DNA of 64,000 nt from Unio delphinus (Eukaryota; Mollusca; Bivalvia; Unionida; Unionidae): contig JAQISU010000058.1 of assembly GCA_029339505.1 (NCBI GenBank), positions 889,001 to 953,000 on the forward strand. Direction: 5' to 3'. Below, piece after piece: positions 32,689-50,700 of this stretch; position 1 is the first letter of the stretch, and every line of letters begins with the position of its first letter. The notes under the pieces were generated by a model that had not been told where the DNA came from, made no database searches, and saw nothing but the letters and a program-made list of their open reading frames with translations. The position numbers were made by a program, and so were the translations under genes.

Positions 32689-34704
32689 CTATTTTTTAAC
32701 ATGTGAGTAATACAATATTTTTTTGTATTTGTTCCAAGATTATTTTACAACCGTGTTTTGTTCGAATATTTCTTTAGCAATGACAGACATTTACCTTGGT
32801 TTTCCTCGTGTATTTCTCACTTAGCTAAAGGTTGAATAACCCGGAAAAAATCATTAACTTCACAATCCTGATCCTCTCTCCCTCGCTGCAAGTTTCACCA
32901 AACGATAAGGTATGAAAATTGATACAAAAGATTACTAATTGAAAATTATCTTTATACTAATACAGACTTACAATATTCTAGAATAAAAGTCTCAGATTAA
33001 ATGCTTTAAAGGAGTTCTAACAGATTTCTTATGTCAAGCCTTTGACGCTATCCTTAACTTATATAATTTGAACAAGCAAAGAAGCGCCTTCATTCTAATC
33101 ACTCGAGTCTTCATCGCTATTATTCGACTATGGCTTTAAGTTAGCACCTACTCTATTCATCAATGAGAGCCTAATCATCGTTTTCGTCCTTGATGGCTTC
33201 CTCCTATTCACCATTAATAACCGCAATATACCATGTCTTGAATAAAGGTCTTCAGCACTTGAACAACATTGTTTACTTTTCAATCACGAAGTGGCACCTA
33301 CCAATCAATCAAAAGCGTGAAATAAAGCAACAAGGGAAACTCAATACAGTCGAAAATCAAATTTAATTAACCATTTTAATATTCAGTAGCATGTAGGTGA
33401 CAACTTCAACAGATTATAAATATATTATCCAGTAATACGCTAACTATTTGTCGTGTATTCAGCACGAAAATGAATTAACGTCTTGGGAGTGTATTTTTAA
33501 ATACGCAAATATAATTAACGTTATTAAGACAAATAAGAAAATAATCTTTGTGTGATTAAAACATACCAGTATATGATCTTCGTTTAACATAAATAATTTT
33601 TCGTTGATGTGTATAGATGATATTAGAAATCTCACTTGATTACGCAATAGGATGAAAAGGACCTATTAGACATTTTTATTTTAAAAATAACTTTGGGAAT
33701 GATGATATTTTAAGAATTAATATTTAGCCGCTTTCCACGGCATGCTTTTCCTTGTATCAGCAGGCAAATATTAACATATTAAGTTACAGTAATTACACGC
33801 TAAACAGAGTTTTCACAAACATGTGCAAAGCTAAGGTTTAGAAGACTATAATAACAGTTGAAGTAGAGTCCATATTCCCAACACTCGGTTACTTCCACAC
33901 ATAATGAATCCAGTATACACTGATAACGGTTTCTTTGAAATTAATCCAGAGGTGAGTTTCAAAATAAAATCTTTATGAATTAACACTCATACTTGCCTTC
34001 ATGTGTTTCAAGGTTGACAACCAAGAGATCGCAAGTTCGAAATTCGTGGTGGCATCCCATTTGTTTAGATACTTTGTTAGATTTTAGTTCCATTGTTTTT
34101 AATTTTTTTAATTTGTTTTTATGTTAATCTTGAAATTTTCTTTTTAACACTCCCGTTCTAGGACAAACAATAGCTAGATAAATTGAAAGTTCATTGTTTT
34201 TCAAAATCAGAATGATTCTATCGGATTAATTTTCCTCGAATGTTTAGTCCTACATTATTTTAGTTCAAGGCCATACTATCTGTTTCCAGAAAACATGTAT
34301 GGATGTATAATTAGATTTATTTATTCAAGCATTCCTTCTTAAATAAATAAAATTAAAATCGGAACTATATCATTATGTAATACAAATATGTATTTGCATC
34401 AAGATTATTAATGGCCATGCATGCATATATTTGCACAAAGATCATAAATGGCTGTATAGTGGCAGTTATTGAAAGAGTATAGTATATGTATTTATTTGCA
34501 CATATCATTCATGGCCGTATAATTGTCTTTATTTAGTGTAATTAATACATGTACTTAATTGCACAAAGATATTAATGGCTGTGTAACTTTCCTGACAACA
34601 CTATTTATTCTATCAAAAGCATGATCTGGGCAATGCAAAAAACAATCAAATTATCATCGAGGAACAAGCAATAAGAAAATGTGTTTAAGACGTTTTATAT
34701 TATC
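32688..34704. other. Intergenic, no gene seen
   Basis: AT-rich. At 34380-34600 there are about four degenerate copies of a 65-80 bp unit containing TTTGCACAAAGAT and ATGGC(T/C)GTAT. Otherwise nothing recognised. Confidence 0.5.
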
Positions 34705-34715
34705 TCCTTGAGTAT

Positions 34716-37700
34716 CGTCGGCATCCGTCCGTCTTCGAGAGACGATGGTGTAGCTTCCGATTTGGATGTCCTATCTGCACCTTCGCGAGTGGCTGAAGAG
34801 TCCGACCCTTGAGTGACAGTCTCTGTTGCACTTGCTGCAGGTGTATGCTGATGCTTGCTGAGGATGTTTTTGGTTCGCCTTCCTCCTGGCTCTCTTTGCA
34901 GCGAGGTTTGTGTTTCTCATCTCCTCAGCTTTCTGAGTGCCCTGTCTGACAGCAAGACGCCACGCGGAGCGGTCGTCAGCACAGCTCTCCCAATTGTTTA
35001 TGTTGATGTTGGCTGTCTTCATGTCCTTTTTGCAGACATCTTTGTATCGCAGACGTGGCCTTCCAGTCGTTCGTGCACCTTCTACTAGCTCGCCGTACAG
35101 CAGGTCCTTGGGTATGCGGCCTGGGTCCATTCTCCTAACATGGCCTAGCCATCGAAGGCGCCTCTCGCTGAGAATGGAGAACATGCTGTTCATGCCGGTG
35201 CATTTCAGAACCTCTGTGTTGGGAACTTTGTTCTGCCACTGGATACGAAGAATGCGCCGCAAGCATCTCAGGTGGAAGCTGTTGAGTTTCCTCACGTGAC
35301 TCGCGTAGGTGGTCCATGCCTCGCTGCTGTAAAGGAGTGTGCTGAGCACGCATGCCTGGTAGACGCGCAGTTTGGTCTTCTCGGTGAGGTTGTGATTGTC
35401 CCAGACCCTCTGGTTCAGTCTCACCATAACTGCTGATGCCTTGGCAATCCGGCCATTTACATCAGTATCAACGGAGAGCGAGTTGGAGATAGTGGACCCA
35501 AGGTATGTGTAGTCCTCAAAAACTTCCAGGTTGTACCCATCAATGGCTATGGTGGGAGAGGAGTCTGCGTCCTGCACCATTACATTCGTCTTCTTCAGAC
35601 TGGTGGTCAGTCCGAACTCCTTGCAAGCCTGGGAGAGGCGGTATACTAGCTGCTGCAGTCCATCTTCCGTGTATGATGTCAAGGCTGCATCGTCGGCGAA
35701 GAGCAATTCACGGATGAGAATCTTTGTACTTTAGTCTTTGCATGGAGACGGGCGATGTTAAACAGCTTTCCGTCAGTCCTGGTATGTATATACACACCCT
35801 AGCTGCAGTCCTTGAAGGCGTACTGGAGAAGAATGGAAAAGAAGATGGCGAAGAGAGTTGGCGCAAGGACACAGCCTTGCTTCTCTCCGCTGCTGACTGG
35901 GAAGGCCTCTGATGTTGCGCCGTTAAAGCATACTGTGCTGTGCATGTTCTCGTGGAACGATGTTATGATAGCGAGCAGTCGTGGGGGGCAGCCTATCTGA
36001 AGAGTCCGCTCCGGCTTACCAGGTCAAATGCCTTGGTCAGGTCTATGAAGGCAATGTAGAGGGGCATCTGCTGCTCACGACACTTCTTCTGCAGCTGTCG
36101 TAGTGAGAAGATCATGTCTACAGTTGACCTGCCTGCTCGGAAGCCACACTGGGACTCGGGGTAGACTCGGGATGCTAGGGTCTGCAAGCGCGCCGGGACG
36201 ACACGGGCGAACGCCTTTCCAACAATACTGAGAAGAGAGATGCCCCGGAAGTTGTTGCAGTCACTGCGGTCTCCTTTGTTCTTGTATAGAGTGACAATGT
36301 TTGCATCTCGCATGTCCTGGGGGATGTGTCCTTGTCCCCAGCAGAGGCAGAGGAGTTCGTGCAGAGGCTGGATTAGTGCTGGTTTCCCTATCTTTAGGAC
36401 TTCAGGCGGAATGCCGTCACTCCCAGGGGCTTCCCACAAGCGAGGCAGTCGATGGCTTTGCTAAGCTCTTCCAGGGTGGGTGGTGTGTCTAGTTCCTCCA
36501 AGACTGGCAGGTCTGGGATAGCGTCTAGGGCGGTGTCTGTGACGACATTTTGGGTTGCATACAGCTCAAGATAGTGCTCAACCCAGCGCTGCAGCTGTTT
36601 TCCCTGGTCTTTGATGACTTCGCCAGTCTTGGACTTGAGTGGGGCGATCCTGGAGGTGGGTGGGCCTGTTGCCTTCTTGATACCCTCGTACATGCCCCTT
36701 GCATCCCCGGTTTTGGCAGCTGTCTGTATACTGGTGCAGAGGTTCAGCCAGTAGGTGTTAGCGCAGTGACGGGCGGTATGCTGGGCATTTTTCCTGGCAG
36801 TCCTGAGGGCCTGTAATGTACCAAGGCTAGGCGCAGCCTTGTAATCCAGGAGGGCTTTCCTCTTCACCTCAGTCACGGGTCTCATCTCGGAGGTAGGACC
36901 ACTTGGAGTCGATGGTGTCTTCAGGTGTCTCTTTGGTGAGAGCCGCGTGAAGTTTGCAGATGAACTTCTGTGTCTTCTCTGGATTGCTTGCACAGCAGAT
37001 GTTGATGCGTGGGCGACCATTCTTCTTGGCGTGGTGCAGTTTCTTGGGTATTATTCGCACCTTGCTGGCCACAAGGTAGTGGTCCGTGTCGCAGTCGGCA
37101 CTGTGGTAGCTGCAGGTGAGAAGGACGCTGGCTAGTTCCGCGCGCCTGGTGATGACTAGATCTAGTTGGTGCCAGTGGCGGGAACGTGGGTGTCTCCATG
37201 ATACCTGGTGGATCTCCTAGCATTTAAAGAAGGTGTTGGTCACACATAAGCTGTGAGTGCAGCACATCTCCAGCAGTCGCTGGCCATTCTCGTTGGTTTT
37301 GCCCCTTCCGTGCGGGCCGAGACAGGTGGGCCATGCCTCGTACTTAGATCCCACTCGCGCATTGAAGTCTCCTAGTAGGTAGAGGCCCTCGGTACTGGGG
37401 ATATTTGATATTGCTTGATCCAGAGCCTCGTAGAACTGGTCTTTTTCTTCTGGGTTTGAGTAGAGGGTTGGGGCATACACGCTGAAGATGTTGGCTGGGC
37501 CTGAGGATGTTGATAGCTGAAAGGCAAGGATCCTCTCAGTGCCTGATGATGGAGGCTCAATGAAGGCAACGAGGGTTTTCTTTACAGCGAAGCCGACACC
37601 ATGCTGCCTGGGTTCGTCTGATGGTTTTCCTTGCCAGAAGAAGGTGTAGTTGGCTTCCCTGATGGTGCCGCTGTCGGCCAGTTGGGTCTCTTGAAGACAG

Positions 37701-37855
37701 GCAATGTCGACATTCAGTCGGGAGAGTTCTCTGTCAATGACGGCAGTCTTCCGTGCGTCGTTGATCTTCTGCAGGTCAGTGGTGAGTCCAGGGCACAAGG
37801 TTCTGATGTTCGAGCTTGCGAAACCAAGAGCTGGAGTCTTCTTGTTTCCTCAAGA
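34716..37855 (-). mobile_element. Non-LTR retrotransposon, 5'-truncated, with 11-bp target-site duplication
   Basis: Minus-strand copy of the 20.9-kb LINE family. From its 5' side it has an endonuclease domain (CPGLTTDL, ACLQETQLAD, LLGDFNARVG, about 37800-37300) and a linker with an 85-bp deletion near 36885. RT follows (SLLSIVGKAFARV, YIAFIDLTKAFD, LFADDAALTS), then WLGHVRRMD and a C-terminal C2H2 finger (CSKCNRDCHSRVGLFSH). The last 311 codons (34771-35706) are open. TCCTTGAGTAT is repeated at 34705-34715 and 37856-37866, marking the insertion. The leader present in the + copy is missing, so it is 5'-truncated. At least two shifts break the RT. Confidence 0.9.
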
Positions 37856-37866
37856 TCCTTGAGTAT

Positions 37867-38384
37867 ATATATATTTATAATTGTCAGATGTGTTTAATAT
37901 TTTAATGAGACAAGCATTGCTCGATATAATAATTTCTTTAAATGAATCCAATAGAAAAAGGGCAAATTTATAGTTCATGTTAAAAAGCAATCAGAATATA
38001 AACGTTGCCACTTTTAATTCTATCCAGCTGAAATATATTGCTGCATAAGGATAAACGATATACTGCTAGAGTTATTTCTCTTGACTACTGTAGACGATGG
38101 AGAGCTTTTTTCCAGTAAAAGTGTAAAATTGTCATTATGATATGTCTTATATAATATTCAATTTTCATTGCTGGATACTTATTGTTAAGGAGATAAGGAG
38201 TTGCAGTCTCAGGCTGACCTCAAGTACATTTATACAAATGGGCATATAATTTCATAATAAACCTTGATTAAATGAAATCCATCCCATTATGTGTCTAGCA
38301 TGGCGAATTTGGGGTTTTGATCATTAAGTGAACTAGATTAAATGTTATGTGTTGCATACATAATTTAGGATTGTGATTTTGTTA
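37867..38384. other. Intergenic, no gene seen
   Basis: AT-rich; nothing recognised. Confidence 0.5.
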
Positions 38385-38690
38385 AGTGTGTTATACATGA
38401 TTGTGATAATTGTTAAGTATATGATACAGGATTGTGATAATTGGTAAGTGTATGATACAGGATTGTGATAATTGCTAAGTGTATGATACAGGATTGTGAT
38501 AATTGTTAGATATACGATACAGGATTCCGATAATTGTTAAGTGTATGATACAGGATTGTGATAATTGCTAAGTGTACCATACAGGATTGTGATAATTGTT
38601 AAGTGTACCATAGAGGATTGTGATAATTGTTAAGTGTACCATACAGGTTTGTGATAATTGTTAAGTGTATCATACAGGATTTGGGATTAC
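38385..38690. repeat. 31-bp minisatellite, about 10 copies
   Basis: Unit contains GATTGTGATAATTGTTAAG and GTATGATACAG. Confidence 0.95.
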
Positions 38691-38772
38691 CACAATTCAG
38701 TGAACTCTATCTCAGACTGAGTTTAGCACGGGCAATTTGTGCGTAAGTGAATTGTATCCCAATTTGAAGTTC

Positions 38773-38773
<1 letters not shown>

Positions 38774-38868
<95 letters not shown>
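38774..38868. repeat. (AT)n microsatellite
   Basis: About 46 AT units. Confidence 0.97.
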
Positions 38869-40672
<1,804 letters not shown>

Positions 40673-40759
<87 letters not shown>

Positions 40760-40794
40760 CAATACGTAACACGTAACACGTATAATATAACAAG

Positions 40795-40868
<74 letters not shown>
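40673..40868. repeat. Paired (AT)n tracts with a (GT)n end
   Basis: (AT)n at 40673-40757, a 40-bp interruption with ACGTAACACGTAACACGT, then (AT)n at 40797-40830 and (GT)n to 40868. Confidence 0.95.
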
Positions 40869-40872
<4 letters not shown>

Positions 40873-40873
40873 T

Positions 40874-41230
40874 GCTTTAATAAACAGTAACACAGAGAAA
40901 GTGAAAACAAGAAGATTTGTAACATTTTGCAATTAATTTATTTCACTGGTCAAACGATTATAAAAATGAAAAAGTACTTACAATTTTAAGAATCAAATCT
41001 AAAAGTAATCCAAGAATAATCCAGGAAATAAATTACAAAAGTCCTAGTAATCAAATGGTCTAATAGATTGAAGTGCAAGTCCTTTTGAAAAATCCAAGAT
41101 GGAAGACGATGACGTATGATGTAATCTGTACTGTGTTTATCTACAGTACGTTGTAGAATTACAAGTTTTAATACTCCGCTGTTGGAAATCCGACTAAACT
41201 TTTGATAAACTATTTTTTCCAAGAATTATA
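40874..41230. repeat. Diverged copy of the 47.4-kb non-autonomous element
   Basis: Aligns by eye with 47411-47790. Shared points are the AATAA(A/G)CAG(T/C)AACACA motif, GTGAAAAC, TTTTAAGAATCAAATC against TTTTAGAGAATCAAATC, and AATCCAAGATGG against AATCCAAAATGG. The ends are not clear. Confidence 0.6.
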
Positions 41231-43084
41231 TGTGAGCACATCAACTATTTCCAGAGAAACGAATTAATATTGGATTCAAAAACTGGCTACAACAAAAGAA
41301 AACGACTTAACGTCAGGTGAAAAAGCCCAAAACTGAGAATACTTCACCGAAACAAAGATTATGTCGTATTCATAAAATGCAATTTCGACACCTCCCCAAC
41401 GGACGTAAATTCTATAACTGAATGTGCTGATGTAAAAGAAGCATTGACTCGAACAGTACTACTGTTCCAATAGAGTCACAAAGCTATAATCCATAATGTA
41501 ATTGGATGAATTAACAATATTTCCAAAATAATGTGTTTGTCCAGAAAGTTAATGAGCACTTTAAAATTCCATTGATTTATTTCAATAATTGATTCTTCTC
41601 AAAAACAATATGAACACAACAGTAAACATTGTCACATACCATACTTAAAACAGGAATGTATATCTTTGTTTACAACCCCTTTATGTGCAGACTTAAGACA
41701 TACGAATGACCATGGTGTGGGTTTAACATTCTCTTCCAGATCATTTAAAGTTTGGAATTAAGGTTAGAGCTTGAATTCAAATATCAGAAAAACAGCTTAT
41801 TTATAAGAGACAAATATAACTAAATATATCAGAGGAGCCAGGTAGGTCAAACATCTACCCTAATTTACGGGCAAAGGTTAAGTACAGTTTTAAAATTAAA
41901 TATACTTAACTCCCGTGTCGTCTGGAGTGGTGATCGTTTCCTGTTTGAAGGTATTCATTTATTAATGGGCAGTGACATATCTGAATGTAAAATGCACTGG
42001 TAACTGAAAAACCTTGTTTGCATCAGGCATTCGATACTATTGAAACTGAAATTCTTGATTTATACATTAGCTGTGCCAACACTTGGCAATAGCAGAACTA
42101 GATGCTGAGAAATGATATTGATCAGGAAAATGTACATTTAGCAGACACGTTTATGGTTCAGTCTTTTTAAGAAGTAAGTTTTGTTTTGGTATTTATCAAT
42201 GAAGAACATGATTCCGCTTTATATAATGCATTGGTACAGGAAAGGACTCGGATAAGGGTATTCATTTGATTTGTTGTAGGTAGACAATTCAATAATCTTT
42301 TGGTTGTATTCTCCTTGAACTGTTTTTTGACATACGGACATATTGTAAATGGACCAATGAAGTATTAAAAGAGAAACTTCTTTCAAAATGAAGATTCCAT
42401 GTGTTAATCTGACTTAATTTATTGTTTTATAATATCAGCTAACCTATGTCAAAAATGAGCTTAAGGTATACAAAATACAAAGGCAAGAAGTTGTCATCCT
42501 GGAGGTAGAGATTTTGCTCTCTCGTCTATATTTCCCAATCTTATTTATAGCTAAATTGTATGGTTCTTAAACAATTAAAGAAGTAAATGGTAAGTGACTA
42601 AAATTTCATAATTAAACTCTTATGAGAAGGAAACATAACAAACTTATTCGAATGATTGTTTTAATAGAGTACGTTGTTCGGGACAGCACAGTTAAGCATT
42701 CATTAAATTTAGCTGTATCTGCTCCATACACTGAAGACGTATAAAATGGCATACAATCTAAGAGTAGTTACTTTAGTTTAGACGAAAAGGATGGCATGCA
42801 ATCAAACAGTAGTTACTTTAGACAATCTACGCAATTTAGAAATAGTAAACAATCTGGACCAGACACTTTCTACAATAATATAAAAATCTTATTTGTAAGC
42901 TCTTGTTTCTATACGTTCCAACAGAAGTAAATAAAATCTTCATGACGCTGAGGCTGTAATATATAATTCTGTTAAACAGCATCGTTAGAAGATGAATCAT
43001 CTCAAGAAAAAATGTTCAAGAAAATAAATTCAGCACTTATTGATGAAGACTTGTGATGGACGAGAAAAAACTAATTTAATTTCA
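41231..43084. other. Intergenic, no gene seen
   Basis: AT-rich. The stretch before 43085 may hold more of the decayed gypsy element, but no motif could be read. Confidence 0.4.
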
Positions 43085-43560
43085 CTGTGTATTATTGTGC
43101 CTCAAAACAAAAAATAGATGCCGCATGTGTATTGCAGTGAGAAGTGTCATTAAAACAGATTCATTTCCAATGCCAAGAATAGATGACTGCATAGACAAAA
43201 TTGAATATGTGAAATGTACTACTAAGTTCGACCTTATAAAACGATTGAGGGAAATTCAACTCACGGAAATAGGAAAACATAATTCGGCATTTGCACCTCA
43301 AGATGCGCGTTGTCTGTAATTCTCCAGCAATATTGCAGCGTTTGACGAATGTTTAAGCATCTGGTATTGATAATTGTGATGATTATAACTATTACGTCTT
43401 CATCTACAATGATAGTTGGAAAGGTCACTTTGAAATCACTCGGTCATTTTCAGTCGAATCAGGGATACAAATATGACGGTTAATTTACGTAAAAGTGAGT
43501 TCTAACTCGCCTGTCTCATATTTCAGGATATATTGTGGGACAAGGTCAAGTTTAACATGT
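43085..43560 (+). pseudogene. Ty3/gypsy reverse-transcriptase fragment
   Basis: The ORF at 43095-43319 carries TDSFPMPRIDDCIDKI and then TKFDL, the first conserved block of Ty3/gypsy RT. In other frames downstream come an APAILQRL-like block (about 43320), a YYVFIYND block where the YxDD box is normally found (about 43390-43420), and GYIVGQGQV (about 43527). The catalytic aspartate pair is not preserved and frames change at least twice. No LTRs, integrase or protease were found nearby. Confidence 0.7.
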
Positions 43561-43918
43561 ATAAATTAAGGTCAAAGTTATGCATTAATTCCCAGTGCCA
43601 ATTAGTGAAAAAGCAGCTAATGCAATTTGGCGGTATTACTTCAACAATTGTGTTTACCTTTATAATTGCCGAACCTCTGAAAAAGGTGTTGAGCACAAAA
43701 TTGATGTTTCAGTGGTCTGAAAAATATGAATAGACCTTTGGTAATGAAAGACCATATTTAAATGTGTACAAGGTCTCTCAGAACATAAATTGTGCCAATT
43801 ATTTAAAAGGTCTGTTGATGCAAGTGTTATTTTATTTAATTTGTATTCATGCTTGATTGTTATCTGTATGTTGTACTTCATCTTAGTCCAAAATCAATGT
43901 AATGGTATACCTGACAAG
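43561..43918. other. Intergenic, no gene seen
   Basis: Nothing recognised. Confidence 0.5.
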
Positions 43919-46039
<2,121 letters not shown>

Positions 46040-47102
46040 TCCGATCACAGTGTCGTAGTGTCTAATTTCAAAAGGCAATTCTTTCCAGATGGCTGTACAT
46101 TGGCACGTACTAAAACGTTCTCCATAGGATATCGCTTTGAGGGTAGAGATAAAGACAATACAAGCGTAGAAGGAGAATAAAAGTGGGTGAGGTCCAATTT
46201 TAATTTGGTCTGGAGTCGGTCAGCACAATGTAGCATAGGGAACAGATTTTGCATTTGACAGTGTGCACGGAACACAGCAGGGGAAGGTGTTCTCGTTTCT
46301 AGAAACGCTAAGGACGATCTGAGAAAGTGGGTTTTCACTTTTTGAAGTTTCTGTTGTAGATACTGAGTTGAACTAGACAGAAGATAATTACAAAAAAAAA
46401 TCTAGAACGCACTATGGAACACACAACTGTTTCAGTGTCATCAGCTGCAAGAAAACTGCGAAGGAAGCTGACGCTTCTCAGTTAAAGATATCCAGCCTTG
46501 CATGCTAGTTAAATATGACAGTACTGTCGAGATTGACGGCTAGGTTTCGTACTGATTGTGTAATTTAATGTTTGTGCTGCACATAATTGTCTGCGGCAAA
46601 GGACAGAATGAGAAAGTCTTTGTTTCGTTATCAGAATGGATTCAGTTATCATTCAACTGAAGCTTCTTACTTTTCAACTATGACTGTACATGGGAAACAT
46701 TCACCTCTGTACGCCTTTAATGCAAGCATTAACTTCATTTATATGGCTAGATGTGTGTACTTGTCATCAGCGTACAACTGGCGAGGCACCGTATAATGAT
46801 CTATGACACGCAAGATTGGCTGACATTACATAATGAAGAGAACTAGTCTAACATAATAAAATAACAGTGCAACGCCACACTAGAGATCAATTGGGCTAGA
46901 AAGTTTTCAGCTGACGGACACAGTTTGTGTCATGTCAACTAAGTATGACTTCAACCAAATTAAAATTTGTCATTTATTATTGTGTCTTAGACTGCACATT
47001 GTTAAAGGACTGCATTAATTCCGACAAATCAACTTTCTTATTAAAAGATTTTGACATGAATGTGACGTTATTTGCAATCCATAGGATCAAGCATTGGTTT
47101 AC

Positions 47103-47171
<69 letters not shown>

Positions 47172-47399
47172 GGGGGGGGCTTTACAATAGCAGTCATAAA
47201 ATGTGTGGGAATCTCCTGTATAACTTAAAATTTATTAACACCACTTTGTGAAAGCGATAATGAATCTAAGCACTTCAGCAGCAGCGATATCGGAATCGAA
47301 ACAAGTTGTGGTGTTGTTCTTAGCATCGTACGAACGAAATCAGTAGAGATGGGTCCAAAAGTTATTAAAGGTCGCCAATGAAATTCTGTATCACAAGTG
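46040..47399 (-). pseudogene. Antisense CR1/L2-like LINE, 3' part (reverse transcriptase and tail)
   Basis: In broken minus-strand frames the RT region at about 46960-46720 has a WSHT-LT segment matching the SWFKSYLT block, and then ADDK in place of the catalytic ADD box. The tail (46040-46640) aligns with 31.4-31.7 kb, both being antisense copies of one family. A (GA)n microsatellite (47104-47168) lies inside. The element continues beyond the nested insertion at 48228. It is long inactive. Confidence 0.6.
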
Positions 47400-48219
47400 T
47401 TACGTACTTAGGCTCGAATAAGCAGCAACACATAAAGAGTGAAAACTAACAAGCTTGTATGACTTGAACAATGAATTTATTATGTACAATTATTTTCATA
47501 AAATAAATAAACTTACGGTTTTAGAGAATCAAATCCAATTTTAATCCAATATAGAATTCTCAAAAATAATCCACTAATGGAATTGCAAGAGTCCTGATTA
47601 ATAAATGTTCTAATAGTTCCAGGTTCGAATCTTGACGACGTAATCCAAAATGGCTGACGATGTCACGTGATGCAGTTCTTGTTTTATAATCATCCAAATG
47701 AAAATCATAAACACATGTCCTTTTCCAAATAAATGGAATAATTCCTCTTTCTACAACGAAATGACACAATGTCCAGTACAAGGTAATTAAAATTATAACT
47801 CAAACAGAAAACACAACTATTAACTTTAAAAGCCCAGATTCTACTGAATCTCTCTCCCAGTACAATGATTTAAATACCCGTTTTCTAATGTAAACAAGGG
47901 ATCACGTGATTTTCTGGAAAGTCAAAGAAAGAAGCTACCTTCACCAAGTCACGTAATAATAAAATGATCTAGAAAAACAGCCACTAATTACTAAAAATAA
48001 AAAGATATTTTTGGATCTAGCCAATCATTTCCAAGGCTTGTTTACACTCTCTAAAGAAGGGTCAGAAATGAGGTCAACAAGCCAAGGTCAACCTGTGTTT
48101 ACAGCTAGAATCTAGGTCAGACTGAACGTTCCAGAATAATTTCCAAATTAATGAATATTAAACCCTAAATGACGAATTTGGATTTGACAAAATAAATAAT
48201 TTAAATCCAATAGCCGTAA
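47400..48219. mobile_element. 820-bp non-autonomous DNA element nested in a LINE, 8-bp target duplication
   Basis: Starts TTACG and ends CGTAA. CACAAGTG is repeated directly at 47392-47399 and 48220-48227. The LINE signal resumes on the far side, so this is a clean insertion. There is no ORF of note. Only about 5 bp of terminal inversion is visible. The 8-bp duplication fits hAT and some other superfamilies. A diverged relative lies at 40.9 kb. Confidence 0.75.
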
Positions 48220-48227
48220 CACAAGTG

Positions 48228-49330
48228 TGATATATCAGTGAGTCGATTGAAATTGTGTTGTCAAGCTGTTCTCTAATTGTTTACACTTTGTTAGTGAGGA
48301 AGTCTGCAAACAGGTCCAGAAGGTGAAAAGAAGGAATTTTTAAAGTGTAATTTGTTTCTTGGTATTAGCTTGTTAGTAATATCGAAGAGCACGTTGCAGC
48401 TGGAACTTACAGTGAGCCTAATACTGACGTAAGCTGATTTCGCTGCAAGAACTATGCTTGTGACATTAAATTTAGCGGCTTCATAGATCTGCTTATGAAT
48501 AGCAAGAACAGATGAATGCCAAAGATTCTCAGTCTTACGGTGTTCTAATTTAGCAGTGCGAAGCTGGTCCCTAACCATGCTATATCGTGGAGAAGACTTC
48601 GGAATGGATCCTCTGCACTTGCTGTTAGGGCATTTTTGTCAAACACTTATGCAGCTGTTCTGCTATAGGTGACAACAAACGTTGCTACGTGCGCTTGGAT
48701 GTGATACATTAGATGAGTTCTATTTAGCATACGGAGGTTTCTCTATGTAGCAAACAGAGCTGGAGGGCTATGGACTGATGCGTCAAGGTGACATATGACG
48801 CAGAGATGATCTTTTGCATGTTTTTGGGACACTAATAAAGACTACGGGATATTATCACCATCAGGTCCTGGAGGAATCTTATCTTATCTTGGAACATCGT
48901 TATAAGTGGTTTAACTAAATGACTGTTTGAGGATCCAACTGTGAATGGAATAAAAGAGTTTTGATGTGCAAGTGTTTCCATGACAGTCAAGATGAATGTA
49001 GAAATCTCCAAGAATAATCATGCTGCCCTCTATTAAACTCCATACCGCAGGAGCTTAGAAAACTGCTCCAAAAAAAGAGATTCAGTCAGCTTTAGTTCGT
49101 GAGTAAGAAGCATGCGAATAAGGCTGAAAAAAGGAATTAACCTTTGTTCCGTAGTAAGCATGTCTTGGACCATTTCATAGGATGTGTGGTTTAGATGGTA
49201 AATTATGGAGGTCTTTGCGAAGAGAGCAATTACGCCTCCACGGGAGTGGCGATGACACGAATCGATGATTTTAACTATATTTCTGTCAGGAATAATATAT
49301 CTATATCCTCACAAAGTTAAATAACCTACC
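48228..49330 (-). pseudogene. Antisense CR1/L2-like LINE, 5' part (endonuclease and linker)
   Basis: The endonuclease motif ILGDFYIHLD reads on the minus strand at about 49015-48985. The linker ORF at 48578-48291 (LRTAKLEHRKTENLWHSS..., IHKQIYEAAKF) has the LRxAExxWRxSxLxxHxxIY pattern of L2/CR1-type elements. It is the upstream half of the element split by the 47.4-kb insertion. The 5' end is uncertain. Confidence 0.6.
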
Positions 49331-49446
49331 CGAGTTGCTGTGACATGGAACATCAAACATATCCAAGTTAAATAACCTACTTCGTTTGCTATAGTATTAT
49401 ATCAGATAAGATTCACTCATTCCTTCACTGGCGTAATATGTTCCCA

Positions 49447-50240
<794 letters not shown>

Positions 50241-50381
50241 AATGTTTTATTTTCTATTTTCTTTTATGCAGAGCTTATGTACTTAAGATAGGGTCAACCC
50301 ATTGTCCTCATAGTTTTATTTTCTATTTTCTTTTATGCAGAGCTTGTGTACTTAAGATAGGGTCAACCCATTGTCCTCATT
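50241..50381. repeat. Recent 70-bp tandem duplication
   Basis: Two nearly identical copies of a segment containing GCAGAGCTTATGTACTTAAG and GGGTCAACCCATTGTCCTCAT, differing by about one base. Confidence 0.9.
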
Positions 50382-50700
50382 AATTTTTATAACTTTTCTT
50401 GATTTATTTCCTTTTCTACGAGCGGCATATCTAGCTAGAATATACTGATATAATTCTTCAGATTTGCATGACAGAGTACAAAACCTGACGAAATTCATGT
50501 AGAGTGAGAGGTATTAATAGTAACTGATGAATAGTTTCTTTTTCATCAGCTTGACTAAACTGCATGGGTGCAGGGTTCTTTTAATTTAGATAGAACAATA
50601 GTTGGTGAGAAAAATACTCTATTTTGATGATTGTACCAAAAACAAATATAATAACCTCTGATTGGGATTTTCTTGTCTTAGTCCACAAGCTAGGTTAATT

